From: CAZADA01 sp964524065
GTDB lineage: Bacteria; Pseudomonadota; Alphaproteobacteria; Caulobacterales; Maricaulaceae
Reading direction: 5' to 3'
DNA length: 23,439 bases
Assembly (NCBI GenBank): GCA_964524065.1
Contig: CAZGCB010000032.1
Span: forward strand, 1 to 23,439
Below the pieces are notes generated by a model that worked only from the letters and a program-made list of their open reading frames with translations, was not told the origin of the DNA and did not search any database. Position numbers and translations under genes: made by a program. Shown here one piece after another: positions 13,982-21,485 of this stretch; positions within the stretch are counted from its first letter, which is position 1; each line of letters begins with the position of its first letter.

Positions 13982-14751
13982 TCTTGAATCCCCCATACAT
14001 CGGCGGTCTTCCACGCCAAATGCTGGCCGCCATCCACGAGCAGAAGCTGACCCGTCACCGATCGCGCTCTCAACAAATAGCGTACGCCGGCGACAATCTC
14101 CTGCGGTGGCGAACCGATCTGCAGCAGGGTCGCGTCGAGCTGTTGGGCCCAGCTCGTTTCATCTTGGCGCGGATTGCGCAGCGTGGGCCCCGGGCCGATC
14201 CCGTTGACCCGGATGCGCGGCGCCAGCGCTTGGGCCGCGGTGATGGTCGCCCAGGCCAAGGCCGATTTGGACAGGGCATAGGTGAAGAATTGCGGGGTGG
14301 GCTTGCGCACCCGCTGATCGATCAGGTTCACCACGGCGCCGTGGGCCTCGGGGGGCAGCTGGGCGGCGAAAGCCTGCATCAAAAAACACGGGGCCCGGCA
14401 ATTGGCCTCCATGTGGAAGTCCCAGCCATCACGCGTCATGTCGGTGATCGCGTCATCCACAAAAGTCGAGGCATTATTCACCAGCGCCGTCAGCGGGCGG
14501 TTGACGGCGTCCGCTGCGGCCGCGACAAGCCCGTCCACGGCGTCCGGGGCAGCCAGGTCCGCCCCCACGGCCGCAGCATCGCCGCCCGCCGCGATGATGG
14601 CGTCCACAACCGCCTGGGCCGGGTCCTTTGAGCGGTTGTAGTGCACGGCCACATGCCAACCATCGGCCCCAAGCGCCAGGGCGATCGCTTTGCCCACCCG
14701 CGCGCCGGCGCCGGTGACCAGAACGGCGCCGCGATCGGTGTGCGCGGTCAT
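13978..14751 (-). CDS. Pteridine-reductase-like short-chain dehydrogenase
   Basis: This 257-aa Rossmann enzyme has TGAGARVG (13-20). The Arg in the glycine-rich turn and the following 'VHYNRS' (36-41) point to NADPH preference and are typical of pteridine reductase and FolM proteins. NNAS (92-95) is conserved. The catalytic region has Asp145 ('NLIDQR') where classical SDRs carry Ser, plus Tyr158-x3-Lys162; Asp at this site is a hallmark of PTR1/FolM enzymes. 'VNGIGPGPT' follows. Such enzymes reduce dihydromonapterin or dihydrobiopterin-type substrates. It is coupled by ATGA overlaps to the QueD-like gene before it and folB after it, which supports a pterin substrate. The exact substrate is an inference. 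Confidence 0.82.
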   Translation of the reverse strand: MTAHTDRGAVLVTGAGARVGKAIALALGADGWHVAVHYNRSKDPAQAVVDAIIAAGGDAAAVGADLAAPDAVDGLVAAAADAVNRPLTALVNNASTFVDDAITDMTRDGWDFHMEANCRAPCFLMQAFAAQLPPEAHGAVVNLIDQRVRKPTPQFFTYALSKSALAWATITAAQALAPRIRVNGIGPGPTLRNPRQDETSWAQQLDATLLQIGSPPQEIVAGVRYLLRARSVTGQLLLVDGGQHLAWKTADVWGIQE

Positions 14752-15197
14752 GCGCGCCCCTCCACGGGGTCAGACGGCGCAAGAGGTTGGGGCCGCTCCA
14801 CCCGCGCGCTTTCCCCGCAGGAGGGACGGCTCACCTCCACCGCAAACAAATACGGGATGTGCGTCGCCAAACGCGTGAAGAGAGTGCGGGCGATGTTCTC
14901 CAAGGACGGTGTCGGCAAATCTGCGATGTCGTTGAGATAGCCGTGATCAAAGTCCGCCAGCGCCGTCGTCATGATGCGCTCCAGCGCCCAAAAATCCTGC
15001 ACGAAGCCGCCGGGCGCCGCCGCCGGGCCCCGCAACTCCACCCGTCCGGCGAAGGAATGGCCATGCAGCCGGCTGAAGGGGTGGTTGGGATCCTCATGAT
15101 CAAAGCGGTGGGCGGCCTCGAATCGAAACGTCTTGGCGGTGGTGACCATAAGGTCGGGCGCGGCGCGCGCGGGCGCGTCAGGGGCGGATGCACTCAT
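14748..15197 (-). CDS. QueD/PTPS-like T-fold protein lacking the catalytic Cys
   Basis: This 149-aa protein belongs to the 6-pyruvoyl/6-carboxytetrahydropterin synthase family. The zinc ligands are present: His30 in 'FEAAHRF', and His45 and His47 in 'LHGHSF'. 'DFDHGYLNDI' and 'PTPSLENIA' also match. The position of the QueD catalytic Cys (C27 in E. coli) is Phe41 in 'HPFSRLHGH'. Near the end, where the pterin-anchoring Glu is expected, the sequence reads 'AVEVSRPSCGES', with no Glu at the aligned site. It may therefore not make 6-carboxytetrahydropterin. The start at 15197 is the first ATG; 15149 would remove 16 disordered residues. The stop overlaps the SDR start (ATGA). Confidence 0.8.
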   Translation of the reverse strand: MSASAPDAPARAAPDLMVTTAKTFRFEAAHRFDHEDPNHPFSRLHGHSFAGRVELRGPAAAPGGFVQDFWALERIMTTALADFDHGYLNDIADLPTPSLENIARTLFTRLATHIPYLFAVEVSRPSCGESARVERPQPLAPSDPVEGRA

Positions 15198-15210
15198 GGG
15201 GCGGGGCTCG

Positions 15211-16203
15211 TCAGACAGGCAAGCTCAGGCCGCGCGTGTGCGCGACCGCAGCGATATAGCCGATGTAGACCGCTAAAAACAGTAAGCCCACCAAACGCGG
15301 TATGCCCCGCCGCACGAGATTGATCACCAGCAGAGCCAAGGCTGCGACGGCCATCACCCACACGTCAAACTGCAACATGATGGACGGGGTCGGGATCACG
15401 CCGATCATGGCGGCCACCCCGCCCACGGCGAAGATGTTGAAGATGTTGGAGCCCAAGACATTGCCGATGGCCAACTCCGTCTGACGCCGCGCCGCGGCGG
15501 CGATGGTGGCGGCCAGCTCCGGCAGCGAGGTGCCCAGCGCCACCGCGGTCAGGCCCACCAACTCCGCCGGCATGCCCAAATGATCCGCGAGCTGGACGCC
15601 ACCCTCGACAATCATCCAGGCGCCGAGGGGCAGCGCGATCACGCCCACAAGAATGGACAGGCCCACCATGCCCCAGCGCTTTAATGCGGGTTCCTCGTCC
15701 AGGCCGAGCAACTCCGTCGCCGACGCATCGGCCTGCGCCCGCGTGGCCAGGAAGCCCATATAGGCGAGATAGGCGATGATGCCGGCGAACAGGATCACGC
15801 CTTCCATGAAGCCGATCGCGCCATCGGTTGCGGCAAAGCCGATCAGTCCCGCCGCGGCGACAAGCCCGATAATGGTGTTGCGCCGAACCCCCGCGGGTCC
15901 GGGCGCAATGGGCGAAAACAGCGCGGGCAAGCCCAGCACCAAAAACACATTGGCGATGTTAGAACCGACGATGTTGCCCAGAGCCAAGGTGGGGTGGCCC
16001 GACAATACGGCCTCCGCGCTCACCACCAGCTCGGGTGCGGACGTGCCGAAGGCGACGACGGTCAAACCCACCAGCAGCGGGCGCATGCCCGCTTTGCGCG
16101 CTAAAGATGCCGCGCCGCGCACCAGCGAGTCACCGCCAAGCACCAAAACGGCCAGGCCGGCCGTAAGCACCAGTGCAGCCGCGATCGGGGACAATTCCGC
16201 CAT
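15211..16203 (-). CDS. Calcium/sodium antiporter (CaCA family, YrbG-like)
   Basis: This 330-aa inner-membrane exchanger has two inverted alpha repeats. The first carries 'GTSAPEL' (53-59) and 'GNIVGSNIAN' (about 76-85), the second 'GTSLPEL' (about 224-230) and 'GNVLGSNIFN' (about 247-256). These motifs bind Ca2+ and Na+ in this family. About ten hydrophobic helices are visible, with an acidic cytoplasmic loop between the halves (ATELLGLDEEPALKRW). ATG at 16203 is preferred; a TTG 9 bases upstream is also possible. The gene ends 13 bases before the QueD-like gene and may be the first gene of the pterin transcript. It is divergent from the Kef-type antiporter. Confidence 0.92.
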   Translation of the reverse strand: MAELSPIAAALVLTAGLAVLVLGGDSLVRGAASLARKAGMRPLLVGLTVVAFGTSAPELVVSAEAVLSGHPTLALGNIVGSNIANVFLVLGLPALFSPIAPGPAGVRRNTIIGLVAAAGLIGFAATDGAIGFMEGVILFAGIIAYLAYMGFLATRAQADASATELLGLDEEPALKRWGMVGLSILVGVIALPLGAWMIVEGGVQLADHLGMPAELVGLTAVALGTSLPELAATIAAAARRQTELAIGNVLGSNIFNIFAVGGVAAMIGVIPTPSIMLQFDVWVMAVAALALLVINLVRRGIPRLVGLLFLAVYIGYIAAVAHTRGLSLPV

Positions 16204-16403
16204 CACTGTCAAAGCCCCCGCAAAATAAAGCGTGTCACACTCACCCGTGACGCGACTTTGGCGCTTTGCGCCTGGGATTTTACATCGCGGCCGTTATAAC
16301 CAACTCAGCCGCGGCGCCTAGCGCGCCGGCGCCGTAATCATGTTGCGCTGACGTCGCTCGCACCGGCCTTAGCGTTTCACGCGATGAGGAGAACCGCCCC
16401 GCC

Positions 16404-18200
16404 ATGGATGAGCATGACGCCGCCCACCATGCGCATGAGGCCGCCCATGGCGTGCCGTTTTTGGCGGAAATTTTGGTGTTGCTGGCGGCGGGGCTGGCCG
16501 CCGCTGCGCTGTGCCGCCGTCTGAAAATGAGCCCCGTCATCGGCTATCTGGCGGCGGGCGTCGTGCTGGGCCCCGGCGGGGTGGGCCTGGTGCGCGATGC
16601 GGCGGACTTGCAAGCCATCGCTGAACTCGGGGTGATTTTCCTCCTCTTTTCCATCGGCTTGGAGTTGTCGCTGGAGCGGTTGCGCGCGCTGCGCACCTAT
16701 ATTTTCGGCCTCGGCGCGGCGCAAATGGGCGTGACCGCGACAATCATCGCGGGGTTGGCTTATGTCCTCACGGGCTCCGTCACGGCCGCCGCGCTTTTGG
16801 GGGTGGCCTTTGCGTTTTCGTCCACCGCCGTGGCGATGCAGCTGCTGACCGAGCAGCGCGATTTGACCACCAGCGTCGGGCGTGTCGCTTTTGCGGTGTT
16901 GTTGTTCCAGGATTTGGCCGTGGCGCCGGCGCTGCTGTTGGTGCAAATCCTGGCGGAAAGCGATGGCGGCGTGCGGGGGGTGGTGTTGGCCGCCGGCGAG
17001 GCGCTGTTGCGCGCCGTGCTCGCAGTGGCGGTGATTTTGGTGGTGGGCCGGTTTGTGGCGCGTCGCGTCTTCCGCGTCATCGCCCGCGAACGCAGTGCGG
17101 ACTTGTTCATGGGGCTGGTGGTGTTGGCGGCGCTCTCCACCGCTTGGGCCACACAGGAGGCGGGGCTGTCGGCGGTGTTGGGCGCGTTTTTGGCCGGGGT
17201 GCTGTTGGCCGAGACGGAGTTCCGCGCGCAAATCGAAACCGATGTGGAGCCGTTCAAGGGGCTGCTGCTGGGGCTGTTCTTCATCAGCGTCGGCATGAGC
17301 ATTGATCCGGCGTTGATCGTGCGCGATCCGCTGGTGCTGTTGGCGGCTGTCATTGGGCTGGCCGCGTTGAAGTCCGCCATCATCATTATGCTGGCGTGGG
17401 CCTTCAAACGCCCAACGGGCGAGGCGGTGCGCATCGGGCTGTTGCTGTCCCAGGCCGGTGAGTTCGGCTTTGTGTTGGTCGGCGCGGCGCTGGTGGCCGG
17501 CCTCGTGCCGGGCGAGGCGGCGCAGTTTGCATCCCTGGTTATTGGCGGCTCGATGCTGGCCTCACCACTGTTCGACATGCTGGGGCGCGCCATCGCCAGC
17601 CACATGGGGCAACCGAAAACGCAGGGCTCCTTCGCGGTGGAGACGGCCGCTGGCCACGTTATTCTCACCGGCTATGGGCGTGTCGGCCGTCTGGTGGGGC
17701 AAGCCTTGGAGGCTTCCGGCTCGGAGTGGGTCGGCGTGGAGCGCGACGCCAGCCTTGTGCAAGCGGCGATGCAGGAGGGCGCGCCGATCTTATTTGGCGA
17801 TGCAGCGCGCGTGGAGTTGCTCGAGCGGGCGGGCCTGCAAAACGCATCAGCGCTGGTCATCACGCTGGACGATCCCATCGCTGTGGAGCGCACGCTGCAA
17901 GCGGTGCGTTCGCGTCGGCCGGAGCTGCCCATCATTGTGCGCGCGCGCGACGCTTCGGCCGGTCCGCATTTGCAGGCGGCCGGCGCCCATTCGGTGATTT
18001 TCGAAAGCTTGGAGCCGGCGCTGCAAATGGCGACCGAAGCGCTGACCATCATCGGCGCGTCGACCAAGGACGTCGCATCGGTCACGGAGGCGTTGCGGTC
18101 CCATGTCGATCCCGGGCGGGTCGAACGATCAGGGGCGGGCGATGAGCCAGACGCGTCGCCGTCAGCCGACAAGCCTGATGCGGTGAAGCGGTCCGCCTAA
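16404..18200 (+). CDS. Kef-type CPA2 cation/proton antiporter with RCK (TrkA-N) domain
   Basis: This 598-aa protein starts with a short His/Asp-rich N-terminus. About twelve transmembrane helices follow (residues about 14-395), including the CPA2 core 'FLLFSIGLELSLERLRALR', 'FAFSSTAVAMQLL' and 'LLGLFFISVGMSID'. From about 417 a cytoplasmic RCK domain opens with 'GHVILTGYGRVGRLVGQAL', which carries the nucleotide-binding glycines. The last 50 residues are charged. KefB/KefC and YbaL proteins have this plan and export K+ in exchange for H+. I do not distinguish among them: the glutathione-binding residues were not assessed. No KefF/G partner is next to it. Confidence 0.9.
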   Translation: MDEHDAAHHAHEAAHGVPFLAEILVLLAAGLAAAALCRRLKMSPVIGYLAAGVVLGPGGVGLVRDAADLQAIAELGVIFLLFSIGLELSLERLRALRTYIFGLGAAQMGVTATIIAGLAYVLTGSVTAAALLGVAFAFSSTAVAMQLLTEQRDLTTSVGRVAFAVLLFQDLAVAPALLLVQILAESDGGVRGVVLAAGEALLRAVLAVAVILVVGRFVARRVFRVIARERSADLFMGLVVLAALSTAWATQEAGLSAVLGAFLAGVLLAETEFRAQIETDVEPFKGLLLGLFFISVGMSIDPALIVRDPLVLLAAVIGLAALKSAIIIMLAWAFKRPTGEAVRIGLLLSQAGEFGFVLVGAALVAGLVPGEAAQFASLVIGGSMLASPLFDMLGRAIASHMGQPKTQGSFAVETAAGHVILTGYGRVGRLVGQALEASGSEWVGVERDASLVQAAMQEGAPILFGDAARVELLERAGLQNASALVITLDDPIAVERTLQAVRSRRPELPIIVRARDASAGPHLQAAGAHSVIFESLEPALQMATEALTIIGASTKDVASVTEALRSHVDPGRVERSGAGDEPDASPSADKPDAVKRSA

Positions 18201-18204
18201 ACGT

Positions 18205-18303
18205 CTAGTCGATCCGGCGGGAGTCGATCAGGTTGAAAACCACGGCCGCAACGACGACGGATCCCAAAGCCAGCAATGCGAACATGACGCCCTCCGGTTT
18301 CAT
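18205..18303 (-). CDS. Tiny single-helix membrane protein
   Basis: This 32-aa ORF reads MKPEGVMFALLALGSV, then a second hydrophobic stretch VVAAVVFNLIDSRRID, giving one transmembrane helix with a charged C-terminal tail. There is a GGAGG 7 bases before the ATG at 18303 and another GGAGG 6 bases before an in-frame ATG at 18285, so it could also be 26 aa. Two good ribosome binding sites in so short a frame argue that it is translated. It stops 4 bases from the end of the convergent Kef antiporter gene. Size and character are like small subunits such as KdpF or CcoS, but I see no specific match. Confidence 0.5.
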   Translation of the reverse strand: MKPEGVMFALLALGSVVVAAVVFNLIDSRRID

Positions 18304-18376
18304 CTCATTGCCTCCGCGCTAGCGCTTGTCTATCACCCGCACGAAGTGCAGGCCCAGCGCCGCGGGGAGGCTGTGC

Positions 18377-18835
18377 ATGTCTGGGGTGTCTATACGCGAC
18401 CGAGTGTTTCAGATCTACTGGCGTTGGGCGCGAGGGATGACGCTGGGCGTGCGTGTGGTGGCCGAGGATGAACATGGTCGCATCGCCCTGGTGCGCCATG
18501 GCTATATGCCGGGTTGGCATCTGCCCGGCGGCGGCGTGGAGCATGGGGAAACCGCCGAAGACGCCGCCCTGAGGGAGTTCGCAGAGGAGACAGGCGGGGC
18601 GCCCGCCGGCCCGCTTCAGCTGGTCAGCGTGCACGCCAATCATGCCCGTTTTCCCAATGATCACGTGCTGCTCTACCGTTTGCCGGCGCGCGCGCGAACG
18701 CCGCGCCCGCCGGATTGGGAGATCGCGGAAGTGCGTTGGCTGAAGCCGGATGAGGCGCCGCATGACACAGCCGCCAGCACGCGCCGACGCCTGGCGGAGG
18801 TGTTCGCCGGCGCCCCCGCCCGCGCCGATTGGTGA
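18377..18835 (+). CDS. Nudix hydrolase
   Basis: This 152-aa protein has a complete Nudix box, G-x5-E-x7-RE-x-x-EE-x-G, at residues 52-73 (Gly52, Glu58, Arg66-Glu67, Glu70-Glu71, Gly73), preceded by 'PGWHLPGGGVEHGE'. Such enzymes hydrolyse a nucleoside diphosphate linked to another group with Mg2+; the substrate cannot be read here. The N-terminal 'MSGVSIRDRVFQIYWRW' includes an aromatic-basic patch seen in several alphaproteobacterial Nudix proteins. The start at 18377 has GGAGG 7 bases upstream; the longer frame from 18326 lacks this and adds non-conserved residues. The peroxiredoxin-like gene follows 75 bases downstream. Confidence 0.88.
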   Translation: MSGVSIRDRVFQIYWRWARGMTLGVRVVAEDEHGRIALVRHGYMPGWHLPGGGVEHGETAEDAALREFAEETGGAPAGPLQLVSVHANHARFPNDHVLLYRLPARARTPRPPDWEIAEVRWLKPDEAPHDTAASTRRRLAEVFAGAPARADW

Positions 18836-18910
18836 GGATGCTGTCGCACAAAGCGCGACCACAGGCCGCACTCTGAGCGCAACGCTGAGCACGAACAGAA
18901 GGAGACTGCG

Positions 18911-19471
18911 ATGGCCTTGTTGCACACGCCCGCGGGCGCCCTGGGCGCGCCGGCCCCGGATTTCACGCTGCATGACCCGCAAGGTGCGCCCGTCAGCCTG
19001 AGCGATGCGCGCGGGCCGCACGGCCTGGTGGCGGCCTTTATCTGCAATCACTGCCCCTATGTGCAGGCGGTGATTGATCGCTTTGTGGCGGACGCCGCCG
19101 CGTTGCAGGACGCGGGGATCGGCGTCGTCGCCGTTATGCCCAATGATTATAAGGCTTATCCTGAGGATGCGCCCGGGCCGATGGCGGTCTTTGCGACACG
19201 CCACGCCTTCCGCTTCCCCTATCTGGTCGACGAAACGCAGGACGTCGCGCGGGCCTATGGAGCCGTCTGCACACCGGATTTCTTCGGTTATGACGCCGAT
19301 TTGCAGCTGGTGTACCGCGGACGCCTGGACGCGGCGGGCCCGCACGCCGCCACGCCGGACACCCCGCGGGAGCTGCTTCAGGCCATGCGCGCCGTCGCCG
19401 CCGGGCAAAACGCGCCGGCGGTGCAGCACCCCTCCATGGGCTGCTCCATCAAATGGCGTCAGGGCGTCTAA
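18911..19471 (+). CDS. Thioredoxin-fold redoxin (AhpC/TSA-like) with CxxC
   Basis: This 186-aa protein has the peroxiredoxin/redoxin fold order: 'GAPAPDFTLHDPQG' at the start, the strand 'GLVAAFICNHCPYVQ' with the redox pair Cys45-x-x-Cys48, 'FPYLVDETQDVARAYGAVCTPDFF' with the cis-Pro region, and a C-terminal 'PSMGCSIKW' that is well conserved in this subgroup. These are cytoplasmic thiol-dependent proteins thought to reduce disulfides or peroxides. No signal peptide or membrane segment is present. The ribosome binding site AGGAGA is about 6 bases before the ATG. The physiological partner is not known. Confidence 0.88.
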   Translation: MALLHTPAGALGAPAPDFTLHDPQGAPVSLSDARGPHGLVAAFICNHCPYVQAVIDRFVADAAALQDAGIGVVAVMPNDYKAYPEDAPGPMAVFATRHAFRFPYLVDETQDVARAYGAVCTPDFFGYDADLQLVYRGRLDAAGPHAATPDTPRELLQAMRAVAAGQNAPAVQHPSMGCSIKWRQGV

Positions 19472-19479
19472 GGAGCTGG

Positions 19480-19498
19480 GCGGCGGCGCCCCCGCCGC
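19480..19498. terminator. Possible hairpin between convergent redoxin and GlsB-like genes
   Basis: GCGGCGG (19480-19486) pairs with CCGCCGC (19492-19498) around a 5-base loop. There is no adjacent T tract on either strand. It lies right after the redoxin stop and could act as a bidirectional barrier. Confidence 0.35.
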
Positions 19499-19511
19499 TG
19501 TCTGTCACCGG

Positions 19512-19874
19512 TCAGCCAGGTTTTTTCTTGGGGGCGAACGGCATCAGCAGCAACCGCACCACAAACGCACCGATAAAGGCCACGATCAGCAAATCGAGCC
19601 ACACGGACGTTTCGCAATCCAAGTCTTGACCCAGATTGAGCCACAGCGTCGCATTGAGGTTCAACGGCCCCTTGAACAGATAGCCCACGACAAACGCGCC
19701 GATCACGCCCACTAAAAAATCGCCGAACAGGCCCATGAATCGCGGACCTGGCACGGCTTGCGATACAAAGCCGGCGCTGAGCGTGATGGCGATCCATATC
19801 GCCAGGTGGTCCACGCCCAGCAGGGCGTACTCAAAGACCGAAGACGTGAGATGGCCGTCGCCGCAATCCTGCAT
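19512..19874 (-). CDS. GlsB/YeaQ/YmgE-like small membrane protein (copy 1)
   Basis: This 120-aa integral membrane protein has three clear hydrophobic spans: 'LAIWIAITLSAGFVS', 'GDFLVGVIGAFVVGYLF' and 'LLIVAFIGAFVVRLLLMPF', followed by a basic tail APKKKPG. The 'GDxxVGxxGAFxxG' pattern is the mark of the transglycosylase-associated (GlsB/YeaQ/YmgE) group, stress-linked inner-membrane proteins of unknown mechanism. The ATG at 19874 has GGAG 7 bases upstream; the frame is open further upstream, but those residues do not look like protein. A second, diverged member of the same group is encoded next, 178 bases upstream on the same strand. Confidence 0.75.
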   Translation of the reverse strand: MQDCGDGHLTSSVFEYALLGVDHLAIWIAITLSAGFVSQAVPGPRFMGLFGDFLVGVIGAFVVGYLFKGPLNLNATLWLNLGQDLDCETSVWLDLLIVAFIGAFVVRLLLMPFAPKKKPG

Positions 19875-20052
19875 CGCACCGCTCCCGCCGGGATTCCGTT
19901 GAGGGCGCGTCAGCGCCGTCAACCTTAATGGCAGGCGCAAGGCAGCAAAATCCACGCCAGTGCGGTTCACCGTTGGCGCAGCAAGGCGCGGGACGCCGCA
20001 GCGCCCGCCCCAAGGCTCACGCCATGGACGCGGGCGCCGCGGCGAAAACGCT

Positions 20053-20400
20053 CTAGTTGCGCATGCTTTTGGGCACCACCAGCCGCAAGATCGTCAGCAC
20101 CAACAAGGAGCCGATGAAGCCCGATACGACCGCGCTGACTTCGCCACGGATGTCACGCGGAATGCCGTCAATGTAGCGCACCAGATTCAAATCCGGGAAG
20201 TTAGACACCGCCCAGCCGGCGAGAAGCCCGCCCAGAATGCCGCCCATCATCGAGCCGAGCAGGCCGAAGGGGCGCGGCTTGGGCAACACGGAGCCGGCGA
20301 AAATGCCGATCACCACCCAAATGGTCAGTTGGGTGAAGCGGATGCCGAAGATCTCACCTTTGAGATACGCGTTCACATAGCCAAGAATTTGGTCTTCCAT
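20053..20400 (-). CDS. GlsB/YeaQ-like small membrane protein (copy 2)
   Basis: This 115-aa protein has spans 'FTQLTIWVVIGIFAGSVL', 'GLLGSMMGGILGGLLAGW' and 'VVSGFIGSLLVLTILRLV'. The second span keeps the Gly-rich pattern of the GlsB/YeaQ/YmgE group, and a long polar loop (residues about 65-85) separates it from the third. The ATG at 20400 is chosen: the frame continues to 20529 but the extra part is low-complexity and Arg/His-rich. Upstream bases GGGGAT give a modest ribosome binding site. It precedes copy 1 on the same strand. The assignment is weaker than for copy 1 because the loop lengths differ. Confidence 0.65.
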   Translation of the reverse strand: MEDQILGYVNAYLKGEIFGIRFTQLTIWVVIGIFAGSVLPKPRPFGLLGSMMGGILGGLLAGWAVSNFPDLNLVRYIDGIPRDIRGEVSAVVSGFIGSLLVLTILRLVVPKSMRN

Positions 20401-20610
20401 CGATATCCCCGTCTCAGGTGCGGCGCGCCCCCGCGCCGCGCCGCATGATGTGTGCCGAATGTGGCGGGCCCGGTCGGCGGACCCGAAACTGTGTGCCAGG
20501 CTGTCAGCCTTGCGGGCGCTGTCATACACCGCCTTCGGGTCCGATGCACGTCCCCCGGGCCTGCGCCCTCTGGCGTCGTGCGTCAGGCGTGACGCGCCGT
20601 GCGCGAACCT

Positions 20611-21288
20611 CTAGGCGCTTTCGCTTAACGCCGCCCGGCCGATGTCGTTGTAGCCGCGCACGATCATCGCATCTTCAGTGAGCCGGAACTCATACTGGGC
20701 GCCGTCGACCATGGGGGCGAAGGCGCCGCTGCCGAACTTCACATCGCGAATAATTTGCTCCGACAAGCCCAAGGGCAGCTCCGTCAGATCAATGTCGCCA
20801 ATGTCGCTGTAGAGGTTAAAGGCGTTCTGCTCTTCGCGCGGATCCAGATCCGCATCGTCATACCGGCCCGAAATCTGATCCAAACGGTACAGCGTGTCGG
20901 CGCCGGCGATCACGGCCTGGGGCTTCAGCTTCACCACCCGCGCTTCCAGCCGGACCGAATCACCGCGCAGCGAATACACGCGCTCCTGCTCCACCGTCGC
21001 TTCATCGCCTTCGGCTGCGATCAAAAGCGAGGCCTCGAAGGCCTGCGGCCCCGTTTGCGCCAGGGTGACCACGGCCACGGGTTTTTCGACGGTCAGGCGG
21101 TCATAGGTGCGCAAGTTAACGCCGAACAGGCCCGCCACCGCCGCAATGGCCGCCAAAAAACCGCCGCCCAAGGTGCGCCCGCCGCCCGATGCGACCTTGC
21201 CGCGCGCGCCGCGCCCCAGGCCGCTCAGCATCAGCCACACGCCGCCAATTCCCAACGCCGCAATCGCCGCGACCACACCTGCAACCAT
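20611..21288 (-). CDS. Conserved membrane-anchored protein of unknown function
   Basis: This 225-aa protein has two N-terminal hydrophobic helices (2-22 and about 44-58) separated by a Gly/Arg-rich basic loop. A soluble domain follows, of beta character: 'LTVEKPVAVVTLAQTG' and 'ASLLIAAEGD', then 'YSLRGDSVRLEARVVKLKP', then 'DTLYRLDQISGRY'. The 'LRGDxxxLxARVxKxKP...LYRLxxxSGRY' order recurs in proteobacterial proteins loosely annotated as a cation/multidrug efflux pump. The layout here, with no transporter fold, gives no support for that name. The start at 21288 has GGGGAG about 8 bases upstream. A role at the membrane on the periplasmic side is plausible by topology only. Confidence 0.7.
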   Translation of the reverse strand: MVAGVVAAIAALGIGGVWLMLSGLGRGARGKVASGGGRTLGGGFLAAIAAVAGLFGVNLRTYDRLTVEKPVAVVTLAQTGPQAFEASLLIAAEGDEATVEQERVYSLRGDSVRLEARVVKLKPQAVIAGADTLYRLDQISGRYDDADLDPREEQNAFNLYSDIGDIDLTELPLGLSEQIIRDVKFGSGAFAPMVDGAQYEFRLTEDAMIVRGYNDIGRAALSESA

Positions 21289-21413
21289 GACGCGTCTCCC
21301 CTGTCGTCTTGGGCGTTGTACGCGTTCAAGGTGCGAATGTTAACGCTCAATCGTTGTTGAACCGCTGTGCGCCGAACCCACGCGTCAAAAGGAGCGCCAC
21401 ACAGGGCTGCGGT

Positions 21414-21443
21414 AAAAAAAAAGCGGGCGATGGTCGCCCGCTT
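21414..21443 (-). terminator. Intrinsic (Rho-independent) terminator of the cold-shock gene
   Basis: On the minus strand AAGCGGGCGA-CCA-TCGCCCGCTT forms a perfect 10-bp stem with a 3-base loop, followed directly by seven more T (21420 to 21414). It is about 43 bases after the csp stop. A second short dyad, CCGCCC-GA-GGGCGG, at 21455-21468 lies between the stop and this hairpin. Confidence 0.9.
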
Positions 21444-21485
21444 CTAAAACACAACCGCCCGAGGGCGGCGTCCTTATATGCAAGT

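Noticed and set aside
16260..16300. TTGCGC and TATAAC as a promoter for the Kef antiporter
   Set aside because: The spacing of 23 bases is too long for a sigma-70 promoter and no better -35 is present.
16377..17231. 284-aa Gln/His/Arg-rich minus-strand frame
   Set aside because: It is the antisense shadow of the Kef antiporter; its composition is typical of reverse reading of Leu/Val/Ala-rich membrane codons.
18305..19429. 374-aa minus-strand frame opposite the Nudix and redoxin genes
   Set aside because: Both plus-strand genes have complete catalytic motifs and ribosome binding sites; the antisense frame has none.
19515..19530. T-rich run after the redoxin gene as an intrinsic terminator
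   Set aside because: The run is the Lys-coding end of the opposite-strand GlsB-like gene and no stable stem directly precedes it.
20448..20681. Cys-rich plus-strand frame (starting MCAECGGPG) with several CxxC-like pairs in the gap before the second GlsB-like gene
   Set aside because: It has no ribosome binding site, turns into Arg/Ser-rich sequence after 30 residues, and runs into the opposite-strand gene. A GC-rich gap can give TGC/TGT codons by chance.
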